Shown here: piece by piece, positions 55,203 through 63,018 of the stretch
How positions within the stretch are numbered: the first letter of the stretch is position 1
Layout: the number at the start of each line of letters is the position of its first letter
NCBI RefSeq assembly: GCF_001278075.1
Contig: NZ_CP011340.1
Span: forward strand, 3,596,001 to 3,660,000
Length of the DNA stretch: 64,000 bases
From: Streptomyces pristinaespiralis
Lineage (GTDB): Bacteria; Actinomycetota; Actinomycetes; Streptomycetales; Streptomycetaceae
Reading direction: 5' to 3'
Notes under the pieces: model-generated
Told to the model about the DNA's origin: nothing
Databases searched by the model: none
The model's input: the letters and a program-made list of their open reading frames with translations, nothing else
Position numbers and translations under genes: made by a program

Positions 55203-55505
55203 ATGAGCATCACCGAGACCACGCGGACCACCACGGAGCAGACCGGCGCCCGCACCCCCGAGGCCGCCACCGTGATCACGGGTGCCCGTGAGCGCATCGA
55301 CGCGCTCGACGACCGGATCATCGGTCTGATCCAGGAACGGATGGCCGTCTCCGCCGTCATCCAGGACGCCCGGATCGCCTCGGGCGGCCGCCGGGTGAAC
55401 CTGGCGCGCGAGATGGAGGTGCTGGCGCACTACAGGGACGCGCTGGGCCGGCCGGGCACGTCGATCGCGATGACGATGCTGGAGCTGTGCCGGGGCCGGA
55501 TCTGA
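55203..55505 (+). CDS. Chorismate mutase (AroQ type)
   Basis: 100 aa. After a 25-residue variable head, [38 protein letters not shown] shows the AroQ helix-1 pattern (active-site Arg, Asp, Arg/Lys). [19 protein letters not shown] fits helices 2-3. It converts chorismate to prephenate for Phe and Tyr synthesis. The Phe/Tyr-rich leader peptide and terminator upstream fit feedback by aromatic amino acid supply. Confidence 0.92.
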   Translation: MSITETTRTTTEQTGARTPEAATVITGARERIDALDDRIIGLIQERMAVSAVIQDARIASGGRRVNLAREMEVLAHYRDALGRPGTSIAMTMLELCRGRI

Positions 55506-55640
55506 CCGGCCCGGGTACTCCTGCGTATCTGCGTTCGGGCGCATCCTCACCCGTACGGCGCGTGACGCGCCCCGCCGGCCTTCGTTGGTCCCGTTGTCCG
55601 TGCCAGCCAGGGGCGGCCTCGAAAAAACCACGCGTGGCTC

Positions 55641-55691
55641 CGCTGGTGCGTGTGACGTACTGCAGGTACGTCGTGGGACCTCGCACCAGCG
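55641..55691. promoter_or_regulatory. Nested palindrome downstream of chorismate mutase
   Basis: Outer arms CGCTGGTGCG (55641-55650) pair perfectly with CGCACCAGCG (55682-55691). Inner arms GACGTAC (55654-55660) pair with GTACGTC (55666-55672). The whole 51-nt element can form a two-step stem. It could be the chorismate mutase terminator or a DNA-binding site. Confidence 0.6.
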
Positions 55692-55980
55692 CGCGTGACC
55701 GGTCGGCAGGGGACAGCAGCCCGGTCACCCCAAGCGGTCGGCTCCGGGGACGCCCGGCGCCGGCCGCATCCGGTTCCGACGGTCGCACACGCCCTTCATC
55801 CCGTCCCGTCCCCGAACGACGCGACACGAGCACGTCCCTCCTCCGCGCGACCACATCACCGAAGACCGGCCCCGCCCTGCGCGTCCCTTCGCGGCGGGTC
55901 GGCGCCTCCCCTCACCCGGGCGCGGTGCAACCCCCGGCCCCGCGCCCGGCGCCGGTGCTTCCCTGTCACCGGTGCCGACC

Positions 55981-56020
55981 GGAAGGGCCCCGCGGACATG
56001 ACGTCCACGGGGCCCTTTCC
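55981..56020. terminator. Hairpin with T-rich flanks in intergenic DNA
   Basis: 17-18-bp stem with one G-T/A-type imperfection (55981-55997/56003-56020), CTTTCC on one side and CTTCC on the other strand. Looks like a bidirectional intrinsic terminator without an evident upstream gene on either strand. Confidence 0.6.
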
Positions 56021-56379
56021 CGGTGTGCCGCGTGCGCGCTGCACGGGGCGGCGGCGACGGGCCGCCACGAACAGCACGCCGCCTGCGGCGAGCGCCACGA
56101 CGGCCAGGCCGGCGAGCGCCGTCCGGCGCCATGGAGAACGGGCGGGGACGCGTCTGATGTCCACTGCCGCGCATGACGGATCCGTCTCGTTCCGGCCACG
56201 GCGGCACCTGTGGCGCAGGTCACATAAAGATCCTGTGAGTCGGCATGCAACCAATCACCCTGGTCACAGGTCATGCATGCGTAACAAGGACCTCAGTTGT
56301 TCGCACCCACCGTGGTGCCGGGGGTCACAACCAGCCTTCGTACCGCGTCCGGCGGTACCCGGACTTCACTGAGGACTCA

Positions 56380-57423
56380 ATGAAGCTTCGCCGTGCCATG
56401 GCCGTCGCCGCCGCGACCGCTGTCATCGCCCCCGCGACGTTCCTGGCGGCGCCGGCCGCGTTCGCCACGGACTCGACCCCTTCGGCCACCGAGACCACCT
56501 CCCCGGCTCCCACCGGGTCCGAGACCGCGTCTCCGTCCCCGACCGGCTCCGAGACCACCTCTCCCGCCCCGACCGGCTCCGAGACCACCTCCCCGGCACC
56601 GACCGGCTCCGAGACCACGTCTCCGTCCCCGACCGGCTCCGAGACCACCTCCCCCGCGCCTTCGCCCTCAACCTCCGCTCCCACCGAGGACCCTGAGGAC
56701 CCCGAGGAGCCGCCTTACTGCGAGGAGCTGGACGAGAACTGGGAGGAGAAGGCGCTCGGCCTCAAGATCAGCGGCCTGCCCGGCCAGATCGTTGCCGGCA
56801 GCGGCTGGGAGGAGTTCAACCTCACCGTCACCAACAACGCGAAGACCGACCTCAAGGAGGTCGCCTTCTACGCCGAGGTCGAGAACGACGAACTCGAAGA
56901 GGACAAGTGGCTCAGCAAGCACGTTGAGCTGCAGTTCCGTCTGCCCGGCACCGACCAGTGGGAGCGGATCGGCGACTCCGAGTGGGCCGGTGACTACTTC
57001 TGGGGCGTCGAGACCATGAAGTCCAAGGACTTCGTGAAGATCGACCTCCGCATCAACGTGGCCAAGACCGCTCCGGCCGCCGACAGCTACTCCCTCGGCT
57101 CCGGCGGCTACCTGGGTGACGTCGACGGCCAGGAGTGCATCGCGGAGAGCGCCGGCGTCTACGCCGACTTCACCGTCCTCGCTCCGGGCAGCCCGAACCC
57201 GAACCCGGGTGAGGCCGAGCCGGGTGACGGCGAGGGCAAGGACAAGGGCCCCGACACCAAGCCCCAGGGTGACGTGAAGGAGCTCCCGGTCACCGGCAAC
57301 CTCGCCGAGACCGGCTCCGACTCGGCCCTGCCGGTCATCGGCGCGGTCGGCGGTGTCGCGATCCTCGCCGGCGCCGGTGTCGTCTTCGCGATGAAGCGCC
57401 GCCGTGGTGACGCCACCGCGTAA
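56380..57423 (+). CDS. Sortase-anchored surface protein (LAETG) with Ser/Thr/Pro repeat stalk
   Basis: 347 aa from ATG 56380 (GAGG upstream). Signal peptide to about AAPAAFA. The stalk of repeated decapeptides of the form TSPAPTGSET (about residues 36-95) is encoded by near-identical 30-bp units at 56500-56650. The globular domain (about 105-260) has two Cys (PYCEEL, GQECIA). The C-terminal sorting signal NLAETGSDSALPVIGAVGGVAILAGAGVVFAMKRRR carries LAETG, the class E sortase site used in Streptomyces (LAxTG). Repeat count may vary between strains. Confidence 0.93.
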   Translation: MKLRRAMAVAAATAVIAPATFLAAPAAFATDSTPSATETTSPAPTGSETASPSPTGSETTSPAPTGSETTSPAPTGSETTSPSPTGSETTSPAPSPSTSAPTEDPEDPEEPPYCEELDENWEEKALGLKISGLPGQIVAGSGWEEFNLTVTNNAKTDLKEVAFYAEVENDELEEDKWLSKHVELQFRLPGTDQWERIGDSEWAGDYFWGVETMKSKDFVKIDLRINVAKTAPAADSYSLGSGGYLGDVDGQECIAESAGVYADFTVLAPGSPNPNPGEAEPGDGEGKDKGPDTKPQGDVKELPVTGNLAETGSDSALPVIGAVGGVAILAGAGVVFAMKRRRGDATA

Positions 57424-57452
57424 CGCCTGAAGTTCAGGCGAACAGAGCCACC

Positions 57453-57488
57453 AAGGCCGCTGCACTCGGAGGGGGGTGCAGCGGCCTT
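57453..57488. terminator. Bidirectional terminator after the LAETG gene
   Basis: 13-bp perfect stem (57453-57465/57476-57488) followed by TGTGTGTG. A second small hairpin (57424-57440) directly follows the stop. Confidence 0.82.
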
Positions 57489-57513
57489 TGTGTGTGCTCG
57501 TTCCGAGGGGCGG

Positions 57514-59469
57514 TCAGGCCTCTTGGGGCTTGGGCAGAGGCGCGGGCTCCGGCAGAGCAGCCTCCTCGGCGGCCGCCGTCTTCGTGGCCGCCGCCGTGGC
57601 CGCCTTCTTCGGTCGAGCCGGCTTCCCGGGTTCCGCCGTCACGTCCGGCTCGGCCGTCGTCTTCTTCGGCGGGAGTGCCGGCATGCCGAGGAACGGCAGC
57701 TTGAGCGCGCCGAACGCGTCCTCGGGTACCGCCGGCGCCTTGGGCGCGACGGGCGTCAGGCGCTCGTACGCACGGCCCTGTTCCGGCCGCGGGTCCTCCT
57801 CGCCCTTGTTCGGCCAGAACGACATCGCCCGCTCCGCCTGGGCCGTGATGGTCAGCGACGGGTTGACGCCCAGGTTCGCCGACACCGCGGAGCCGTCCAC
57901 GACGGAGATGCCCGGGTGGCCGTACAGGCGGTGGTACGGGTCGATGACGCCGTCCGCCGCCGTGGCGCCGATCGGACAGCCGCCCAGGAAGTGTGCGGTG
58001 AGCGGGGTGCCCATGAGCTCGCCGATGTTGGAGCCGGCGAAGCCGTTGATCTCCTCGGCGAGCAGGGACGCCGCGCGGGTCGCCTCGGGGATCTGGGTGG
58101 GGTTGGGTGCACCGTGGCCCTGGCGGGCGGTGAGCAGCCCTTTGCCCATGCCCTTGGGCTTACGGTAGGTCGTCAGCGAGTTGTCGAGGGACTGCATCAC
58201 CAGGCCGATGATGGTCCGCTCCGACCAGCGCCGGTTGGACAGGGCGCGGACCGCGAGCCACGGGTGCCTCGCCATGTTGCCGAACCAGCCGGCGACGCGG
58301 CCCTTCACCCGGTAGGGCACCTGAAGGACGGTCATGCCGCCCATCGCGTTCGAGCCCCTGCCGTAGCGGACCGGCTCGATGTGGGTGTTCTCGTCCGGGT
58401 GGATCGAGGACGTGATGGCGACACCGCGGGTGAAGTCGACCCGCTCCGCGCCGTGCCGCTTGCGGTAACGCCGGTTGTCGGTCTGGGCGCCGACCAGCGC
58501 CTCCGAGTTGGTCCGGGTCAGCTCACCGAGCCGTGCCGACAGACGAGGGAGCAGTCCGCCGTCCTTCATCCGGTGCAGCAGGGTCTGCGTGCCGTACGTG
58601 CCGGCGGCGATGACGACGCGCCGGGCGGTGAACGTACGGCCCTTCCCCTTGCGCCTGTTGTCGCTGGGCAGGGTCTTGACCGCGAAACCGCCCCGCGAGT
58701 CCTCCGTGACGGTGACCACGGACGTCATCGGGTGGACGGTCGCGCCCGCCTTCTCCGCGAGGTACAGGTAGTTCTCGTTGAGCGTGTTCTTCGCGCCGTG
58801 CCGGCAGCCCGTCATGCACTCGCCGCACTCGCTGCACGCCTTGCGGGAGGGACCGGCACCGCCGAAGTAGGGGTCGGGGACCTCCTGGCCGGGCCTCGCC
58901 CGCACCGTCCCGTCGGCGTCGTCACCGTCCCCGAAGAACACTCCGACGGGCGCCATGTGGAAGCTGTCGCCGACGCCCATCGCCTCCGCGGTCGCCTTCA
59001 GATGGACGTCGGAGGGGGTCATCGTCGGGTTGAGCCGCACGCCGAGCATGCGCCGGGCCTGGTCGTAGTAGGGCTTCAGCTCCTCCTGCCAGTCCGTGAT
59101 GTCCTTCCACTGCGGGTCGTTGAAGAACGGCGCCGGCGGCACGTAGAGCGTGTTCGCGTAGTTGAGGGAGCCGCCGCCCACGCCCGCTCCCGCCAGCACC
59201 ATCACGTTGCCGAGCAGGTGGATGCGCTGGATGCCGAAGAGCCCGAGGGCCGGTGCCCACAGGTAGTTGCGCAGGTCCCAGGAGTTCTTGGGCAGGGAGT
59301 CCCGGGTGAAGCGGCGGCCCGCCTCCAGGACGCCGACCCGGTAGCCCTTCTCGGTCAGTCGGAGGGCGGACACGGAGCCGCCGAAGCCGGAGCCGACGAC
59401 GATCACGTCGTAGTCGTACTGCGTGTCGTCGTCCGCGGCCCGGTTTCGGGCAGGGGATACCTCGGACAT
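57514..59469 (-). CDS. GMC-family FAD oxidoreductase with a CxxCxxCxxxC motif
   Basis: 651 aa from Met at 59469 (MSEVSPARNRAADD); the upstream frame runs into the dehydrogenase gene. FAD-binding GSGFGGSVSALRL, GAGVGGGSLNYANTLY, and the GMC C-terminal HFLGGCPIG and ANLGVNPSLTITAQAERA. At about 215-228 it has SRKACSECGECMTGCRHG, four Cys spaced like a [4Fe-4S] or zinc site and unusual among classical GMC enzymes. The Ala/Pro/Lys-rich tail (about 575-651) is probably disordered. Closest in style to cholesterol-oxidase-like proteins; substrate unknown. It follows the succinate-semialdehyde dehydrogenase gene by 53 bp, so they may be co-transcribed. Confidence 0.9.
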   Translation of the reverse strand: MSEVSPARNRAADDDTQYDYDVIVVGSGFGGSVSALRLTEKGYRVGVLEAGRRFTRDSLPKNSWDLRNYLWAPALGLFGIQRIHLLGNVMVLAGAGVGGGSLNYANTLYVPPAPFFNDPQWKDITDWQEELKPYYDQARRMLGVRLNPTMTPSDVHLKATAEAMGVGDSFHMAPVGVFFGDGDDADGTVRARPGQEVPDPYFGGAGPSRKACSECGECMTGCRHGAKNTLNENYLYLAEKAGATVHPMTSVVTVTEDSRGGFAVKTLPSDNRRKGKGRTFTARRVVIAAGTYGTQTLLHRMKDGGLLPRLSARLGELTRTNSEALVGAQTDNRRYRKRHGAERVDFTRGVAITSSIHPDENTHIEPVRYGRGSNAMGGMTVLQVPYRVKGRVAGWFGNMARHPWLAVRALSNRRWSERTIIGLVMQSLDNSLTTYRKPKGMGKGLLTARQGHGAPNPTQIPEATRAASLLAEEINGFAGSNIGELMGTPLTAHFLGGCPIGATAADGVIDPYHRLYGHPGISVVDGSAVSANLGVNPSLTITAQAERAMSFWPNKGEEDPRPEQGRAYERLTPVAPKAPAVPEDAFGALKLPFLGMPALPPKKTTAEPDVTAEPGKPARPKKAATAAATKTAAAEEAALPEPAPLPKPQEA

Positions 59470-59522
59470 GGCTCTCCTCGGGAAGGTGCGGGCGTGCGGG
59501 TGCGGTCGCGGGTCCGGGCGGA

Positions 59523-61139
59523 TCAGCGCAGACGGAGGGCCTTCATCGCCTTGAGGCTGGCGCTCATGAAGGCCGCGTACTTCTCGTCGTCCATGCCGAA
59601 CGACGGTGCGAGCGGCAGCAGACGCTGCTGGGACACGGTCTGCGCCTCCGTGTACTTGAGGATGCCCTCGGAGCCGTGGCGCCGGCTGAGACCGGAGTCC
59701 TTCATACCGCCCATCGGGGCCTGGACGCTGCCGTACGCCGGCGCGTAGCCCTCGTTGATGTTGACGGTCCCGGTACGCAGCCTGGCGGCGACGGCGTGCC
59801 CGCGCCGGGCGTCCTTGGTCCAGACGCTGGAGTTGAGGCCGTACGGGGTGGCGTTGGCCTGGGCGATGACGTCGTCCTCGTCGGTGAAGCGGTACACAGA
59901 GACGACCGGGCCGAAGGTCTCCTCCGTGCACACGGCCATCGGGGACTCGACGCCGTCGAGGATGGTCGGCTCGTAGAAGAGCGGCCCGATGTCGGGGCGG
60001 GCGACACCGCCGGCGACGAGCCTGGCGCCCTTGGCGACGGCCTCCTCGACATGGCGGGTGACGGTCTCGAGCTGGCGCTCGCCGACGAGGGAGCCCATGT
60101 CCGCCCCGTAGGCGAGGGAGTTGCCGAGGCGCATGGCCTTGGTGCGGGCGGCGAACCGCTCGAGGAAGTCGTCGGCGACGGACTCGTGCACGTACAGCCG
60201 CTCGATGGAGATGCACAGCTGGCCGGCGGAGGAGAAGCAGGCGCGCACCGCCCCGGCCGCGGCCTTCTCGACGTCGGCGTCGTGCAGCACCAGCATGGCG
60301 TTCTTGCCGCCGAGTTCGAGGGAGACGCCGATGAGGCGGGCCGCCGCGCCCTGCGCCACCTCGCGTCCGGTGCGGGTGGAGCCGGTGAACGAGACGTAGT
60401 CGGCGTGCTTGACGACCTCCGGGCCGACGACGGGGCCGTCGCCGATGACGATCTGGAAGACCTCGGCGGGCAGTCCCGCCTCGACGAGCAGGTCACGCGC
60501 CCACAGGGCGGTCAGCGCCGTCTCGGTGTCGGGCTTCATCACGACGGCGTTCCCGGTGACGAACGCGGGCAGCGCGTCACCGACGGACAGCTCCAGCGGG
60601 TAGTTCCACGGTGCGATCTGCCCCACGACGCCGCGCGGGTGGCGCAGTTCGGTGGTCTTCGTGAGGACGGGGACGACACCGGTGTGCCGCTTGGGCCTGA
60701 GGTACGAGGGCGCCTTGCGTCCGTAGTGACGGGCGGCGACGGCGACGGCCTGCACCTCCTCGTGCGCGTGCAGGCGGGCCTTGCCGGTCTCCAGCTGGAT
60801 CAGGTCGAGGATCTCCGCCTGGCGCTGAAGGACCAGGTCGTGGAAGCGCAGCAGGACGGCCGCACGGGCACGGACCGGGGTGGCGGCCCAGTCGGGCTGG
60901 GCGGCGCGTGCCCGCTGGAAGGCCGCGGCCACGTCCTCGGGAGTGGACTCGGGCAGTTCGGCCAGCTGCTCGCCGGTGAACGGCGCGTGGTTGGCCGTGC
61001 GGCCGGAGCCGGCCACCGACTTGGTCAGCCGGGCGACCAGTTCGGGGGTCACCACGTCGGCGGCGGTGCGCGCGCCGGCCGGAGCGGCGGCTGTCGGGTT
61101 GGTGCCGAGGGCGGCCGCGGTGGCCTGCGAGTCCGTCAT
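59523..61139 (-). CDS. gabD: Succinate-semialdehyde dehydrogenase (NADP+)
   Basis: 538 aa aldehyde dehydrogenase. NAD(P) motif FTGSTRTGREV, catalytic Glu in SLELGGKNAML, nucleophile Cys in SSAGQLCISIERLYV, and EETFGPVVSVYRFTDEDD. The length and PWNYPLELSVGDALPAFVTGNAVVMKPD text fit the SSADH/GabD2 group, which oxidises succinic semialdehyde to succinate and so feeds the TCA cycle. First gene of a probable pair with the GMC oxidoreductase. Confidence 0.88.
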   Translation of the reverse strand: MTDSQATAAALGTNPTAAAPAGARTAADVVTPELVARLTKSVAGSGRTANHAPFTGEQLAELPESTPEDVAAAFQRARAAQPDWAATPVRARAAVLLRFHDLVLQRQAEILDLIQLETGKARLHAHEEVQAVAVAARHYGRKAPSYLRPKRHTGVVPVLTKTTELRHPRGVVGQIAPWNYPLELSVGDALPAFVTGNAVVMKPDTETALTALWARDLLVEAGLPAEVFQIVIGDGPVVGPEVVKHADYVSFTGSTRTGREVAQGAAARLIGVSLELGGKNAMLVLHDADVEKAAAGAVRACFSSAGQLCISIERLYVHESVADDFLERFAARTKAMRLGNSLAYGADMGSLVGERQLETVTRHVEEAVAKGARLVAGGVARPDIGPLFYEPTILDGVESPMAVCTEETFGPVVSVYRFTDEDDVIAQANATPYGLNSSVWTKDARRGHAVAARLRTGTVNINEGYAPAYGSVQAPMGGMKDSGLSRRHGSEGILKYTEAQTVSQQRLLPLAPSFGMDDEKYAAFMSASLKAMKALRLR

Positions 61140-61212
61140 GGGGGCGAGAGTAGGCGCAGATCAGCGCTTTGGGTACCCGTCGGTAACAGCTTTTCACCAT
61201 GTACACACGACC

Positions 61213-61250
61213 GTGCCAGCGATCACTGGCACATAAGGCCTGATCAGGCC
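61213..61250. promoter_or_regulatory. Two dyads between the kinase and gabD
   Basis: GTGCCAG-CGATCA-CTGGCAC (61213-61232) and GGCCTGATCAGGCC (61237-61250, a perfect 14-bp palindrome). The second is the likely kinase terminator; the first, about 75 bp upstream of gabD, is an operator candidate. Confidence 0.5.
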
Positions 61251-61315
61251 CTATTCATCGGCCGCAGGCACGTCCGGCATTTTCCCGGCCGCCCGCCGCA
61301 CTCCTCGCGGCACCT

Positions 61316-62905
61316 TCACTGTGCCGGGGGACGCCATCCCCGCAGCATGGTGTCGAACTGCTCCCGGGTCGTCGCCCAGTCCTGCGCGGGACCGGACATG
61401 TACAGGGCATACTCCGTGCCGTCGTCCTCGTAGTACATCTGGTCGATCGCCCGCCGGGGTCCGGGGTGTTCCTTGCTCTCCGTCCAGGTGAACTCCCAGA
61501 TCGCGGACTGCGTCCGGTCCCGGAAGGTGTTCGGGTGGAGCTGCACCCGGCGGTACTCGGGCAGGCGTTTCTTGAGGTTCTTCTGCATGTCGAGCATGTG
61601 CATGTACGGGTTCTCGTGGTCGGGCGCCGGGTCGATGCTGATGCGGATGCGGTGCCGGCCGTTGTCCGGGGTGTAGTCGATCTGGTTGCCGTCGACCTGG
61701 CGCCGCCAGCCCTCGGGCACCCAGAGGCTGAAGCCCTCCACGTCCTCGACCCGCCGCCAGCCCTCGGGAAGGCCGGACGGGTCGTCCGGCGCGGCACTGG
61801 GCGTACCACCCGTCCCGGCGCCTCCGGCCGCCCCGGCCTCTCCGGTACGGCCGCCCGCACCGTCGTTCACGTACTGCGTCGCCACGCCCGCCGCGCCGCC
61901 CAGGACGGCCGCCAGTACGACGGCGATCACCGCCGTGCGTACGCGCCCACCACGGCGGCCCGGGACCTGGGTGGGCGCGGTTGCCGGGACGGTGCGTGCC
62001 CGGTCCGCCAGGGCGCCCGGCTGCGGCAGCCGCTGCGTCGGCACCCGCACAGGCCCGGCGTCCGCCGGCCCACGGCCCTCCATGGCGTCCGTCAGCATCC
62101 GCTCCGCCTCCGCCGCCGAGGGGCGGTGCGACGGCTCCTTGCGCAGCAGCGCCATGATCACCGGCGCGAGCCGTCCCGCCCGCACCGGCGCCGGCGGTTC
62201 CTCGTCGACCACGGCCTGCATGGTCGACAGGGGCGAGGACCGCCGGAACGGCGACCGTCCCTCCACCGCCGTGTACAGCGTCGCGCCCAGCGACCACAGG
62301 TCGGAGGCAGGCCCCGGGTCGTGGCCGCGGACCCGCTCGGGCGCGAGGTAGTCGATCGAACCGACGATCTCGCCCGTCCTGGTGATCGTCGAGTCGCCCT
62401 CGATGGCCGCGATGCCGAAGTCGGTGATCAGCGCCCGGCCGTCCTTGGCCAGCAGGACGTTGGCCGGCTTGATGTCCCGGTGGAGCACCCCGGCCGCGTG
62501 CGCGGCGCCCAGCGCACTCAGGATGTGCAGCCCGATCCGGGCCGCCTCCGTCTCGTCGATCCGCCCCGGCTCCTTGACCGCGTCCGCGAGGGAGGGGCCG
62601 TCGACGTACTGCATGACGATCCAGGGCCGCGCGTCGTGCTCGAGCACGTCGTGCACGGTGACGACACCGGGATGGCTGATGCGCGCGGCCGCGCGGGCCT
62701 CTTTCTGGGTGCGGGCGTGCAGGACGGCCCGGTCGGCCTCCGACACATAGAGACCCGCCGTCAACTCCTTGACCGCCACCACCCGGTGGAGCACCTCGTC
62801 ATGGGCGCGCCATACCTTGCCCATACCGCCACGGCCGATGGTCTCGCCCAGCCGGTAACGCCCGGCGAGCAACAGACCGTTGCCTGTGCTGTGAGTGTGT
62901 TCCAC
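61316..62905 (-). CDS. Membrane Ser/Thr protein kinase
   Basis: 529 aa. Kinase domain residues about 10-275: IGRGGMGKVWRA, VAVKEL, LHRDIKPANVLL, ITDFGIA and GSIDYLAPER, all catalytic residues present. A juxtamembrane Pro/Arg-rich linker, a span at about 325-345 (TAVIAVVLAAVLGGAAGVA) and a roughly 150-residue exported domain (GWRRVEDVEGFSLWVPEGW ... YALYMSGPAQDWATTREQFD) of the type shared by several Streptomyces kinases; no PASTA repeats. The partial protein upstream has a related exported domain, so the two derive from a common ancestor. Confidence 0.94.
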   Translation of the reverse strand: MEHTHSTGNGLLLAGRYRLGETIGRGGMGKVWRAHDEVLHRVVAVKELTAGLYVSEADRAVLHARTQKEARAAARISHPGVVTVHDVLEHDARPWIVMQYVDGPSLADAVKEPGRIDETEAARIGLHILSALGAAHAAGVLHRDIKPANVLLAKDGRALITDFGIAAIEGDSTITRTGEIVGSIDYLAPERVRGHDPGPASDLWSLGATLYTAVEGRSPFRRSSPLSTMQAVVDEEPPAPVRAGRLAPVIMALLRKEPSHRPSAAEAERMLTDAMEGRGPADAGPVRVPTQRLPQPGALADRARTVPATAPTQVPGRRGGRVRTAVIAVVLAAVLGGAAGVATQYVNDGAGGRTGEAGAAGGAGTGGTPSAAPDDPSGLPEGWRRVEDVEGFSLWVPEGWRRQVDGNQIDYTPDNGRHRIRISIDPAPDHENPYMHMLDMQKNLKKRLPEYRRVQLHPNTFRDRTQSAIWEFTWTESKEHPGPRRAIDQMYYEDDGTEYALYMSGPAQDWATTREQFDTMLRGWRPPAQ

Positions 62906-63018
62906 GTACCCCGCCCCGTTCCTTGGAATGACAGGTTACGGAGGGGATGTACGGCCACGGTACATCGGACGCCTCAAGTGACCGCACTGTGATGCGCGTT
63001 CCGTGCCCGCCCGCGCAC

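Larger units (their letters stand above)
55506..56379. other. 874-bp intergenic region with structured elements
   Basis: No convincing gene. It contains a nested palindrome at 55641-55691, a bidirectional hairpin (55981-56020) and the upstream region of the LAxTG gene (from about 56240). A minus-strand frame around 56017-56163 encodes a hydrophobic stretch (ALAGLAVVALAAGGVLFVAARRRRP) resembling a sortase-substrate tail. It reads on through the hairpin and has no clear ribosome site; possibly a remnant. Confidence 0.5.

Noticed and set aside
55856..56254. Minus-strand frame with a hydrophobic segment and Arg tail like a sortase-substrate end
   Set aside because: It reads through a terminator-type hairpin, has no clear ribosome site and is Arg-rich elsewhere. 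Mentioned only as a possible remnant.
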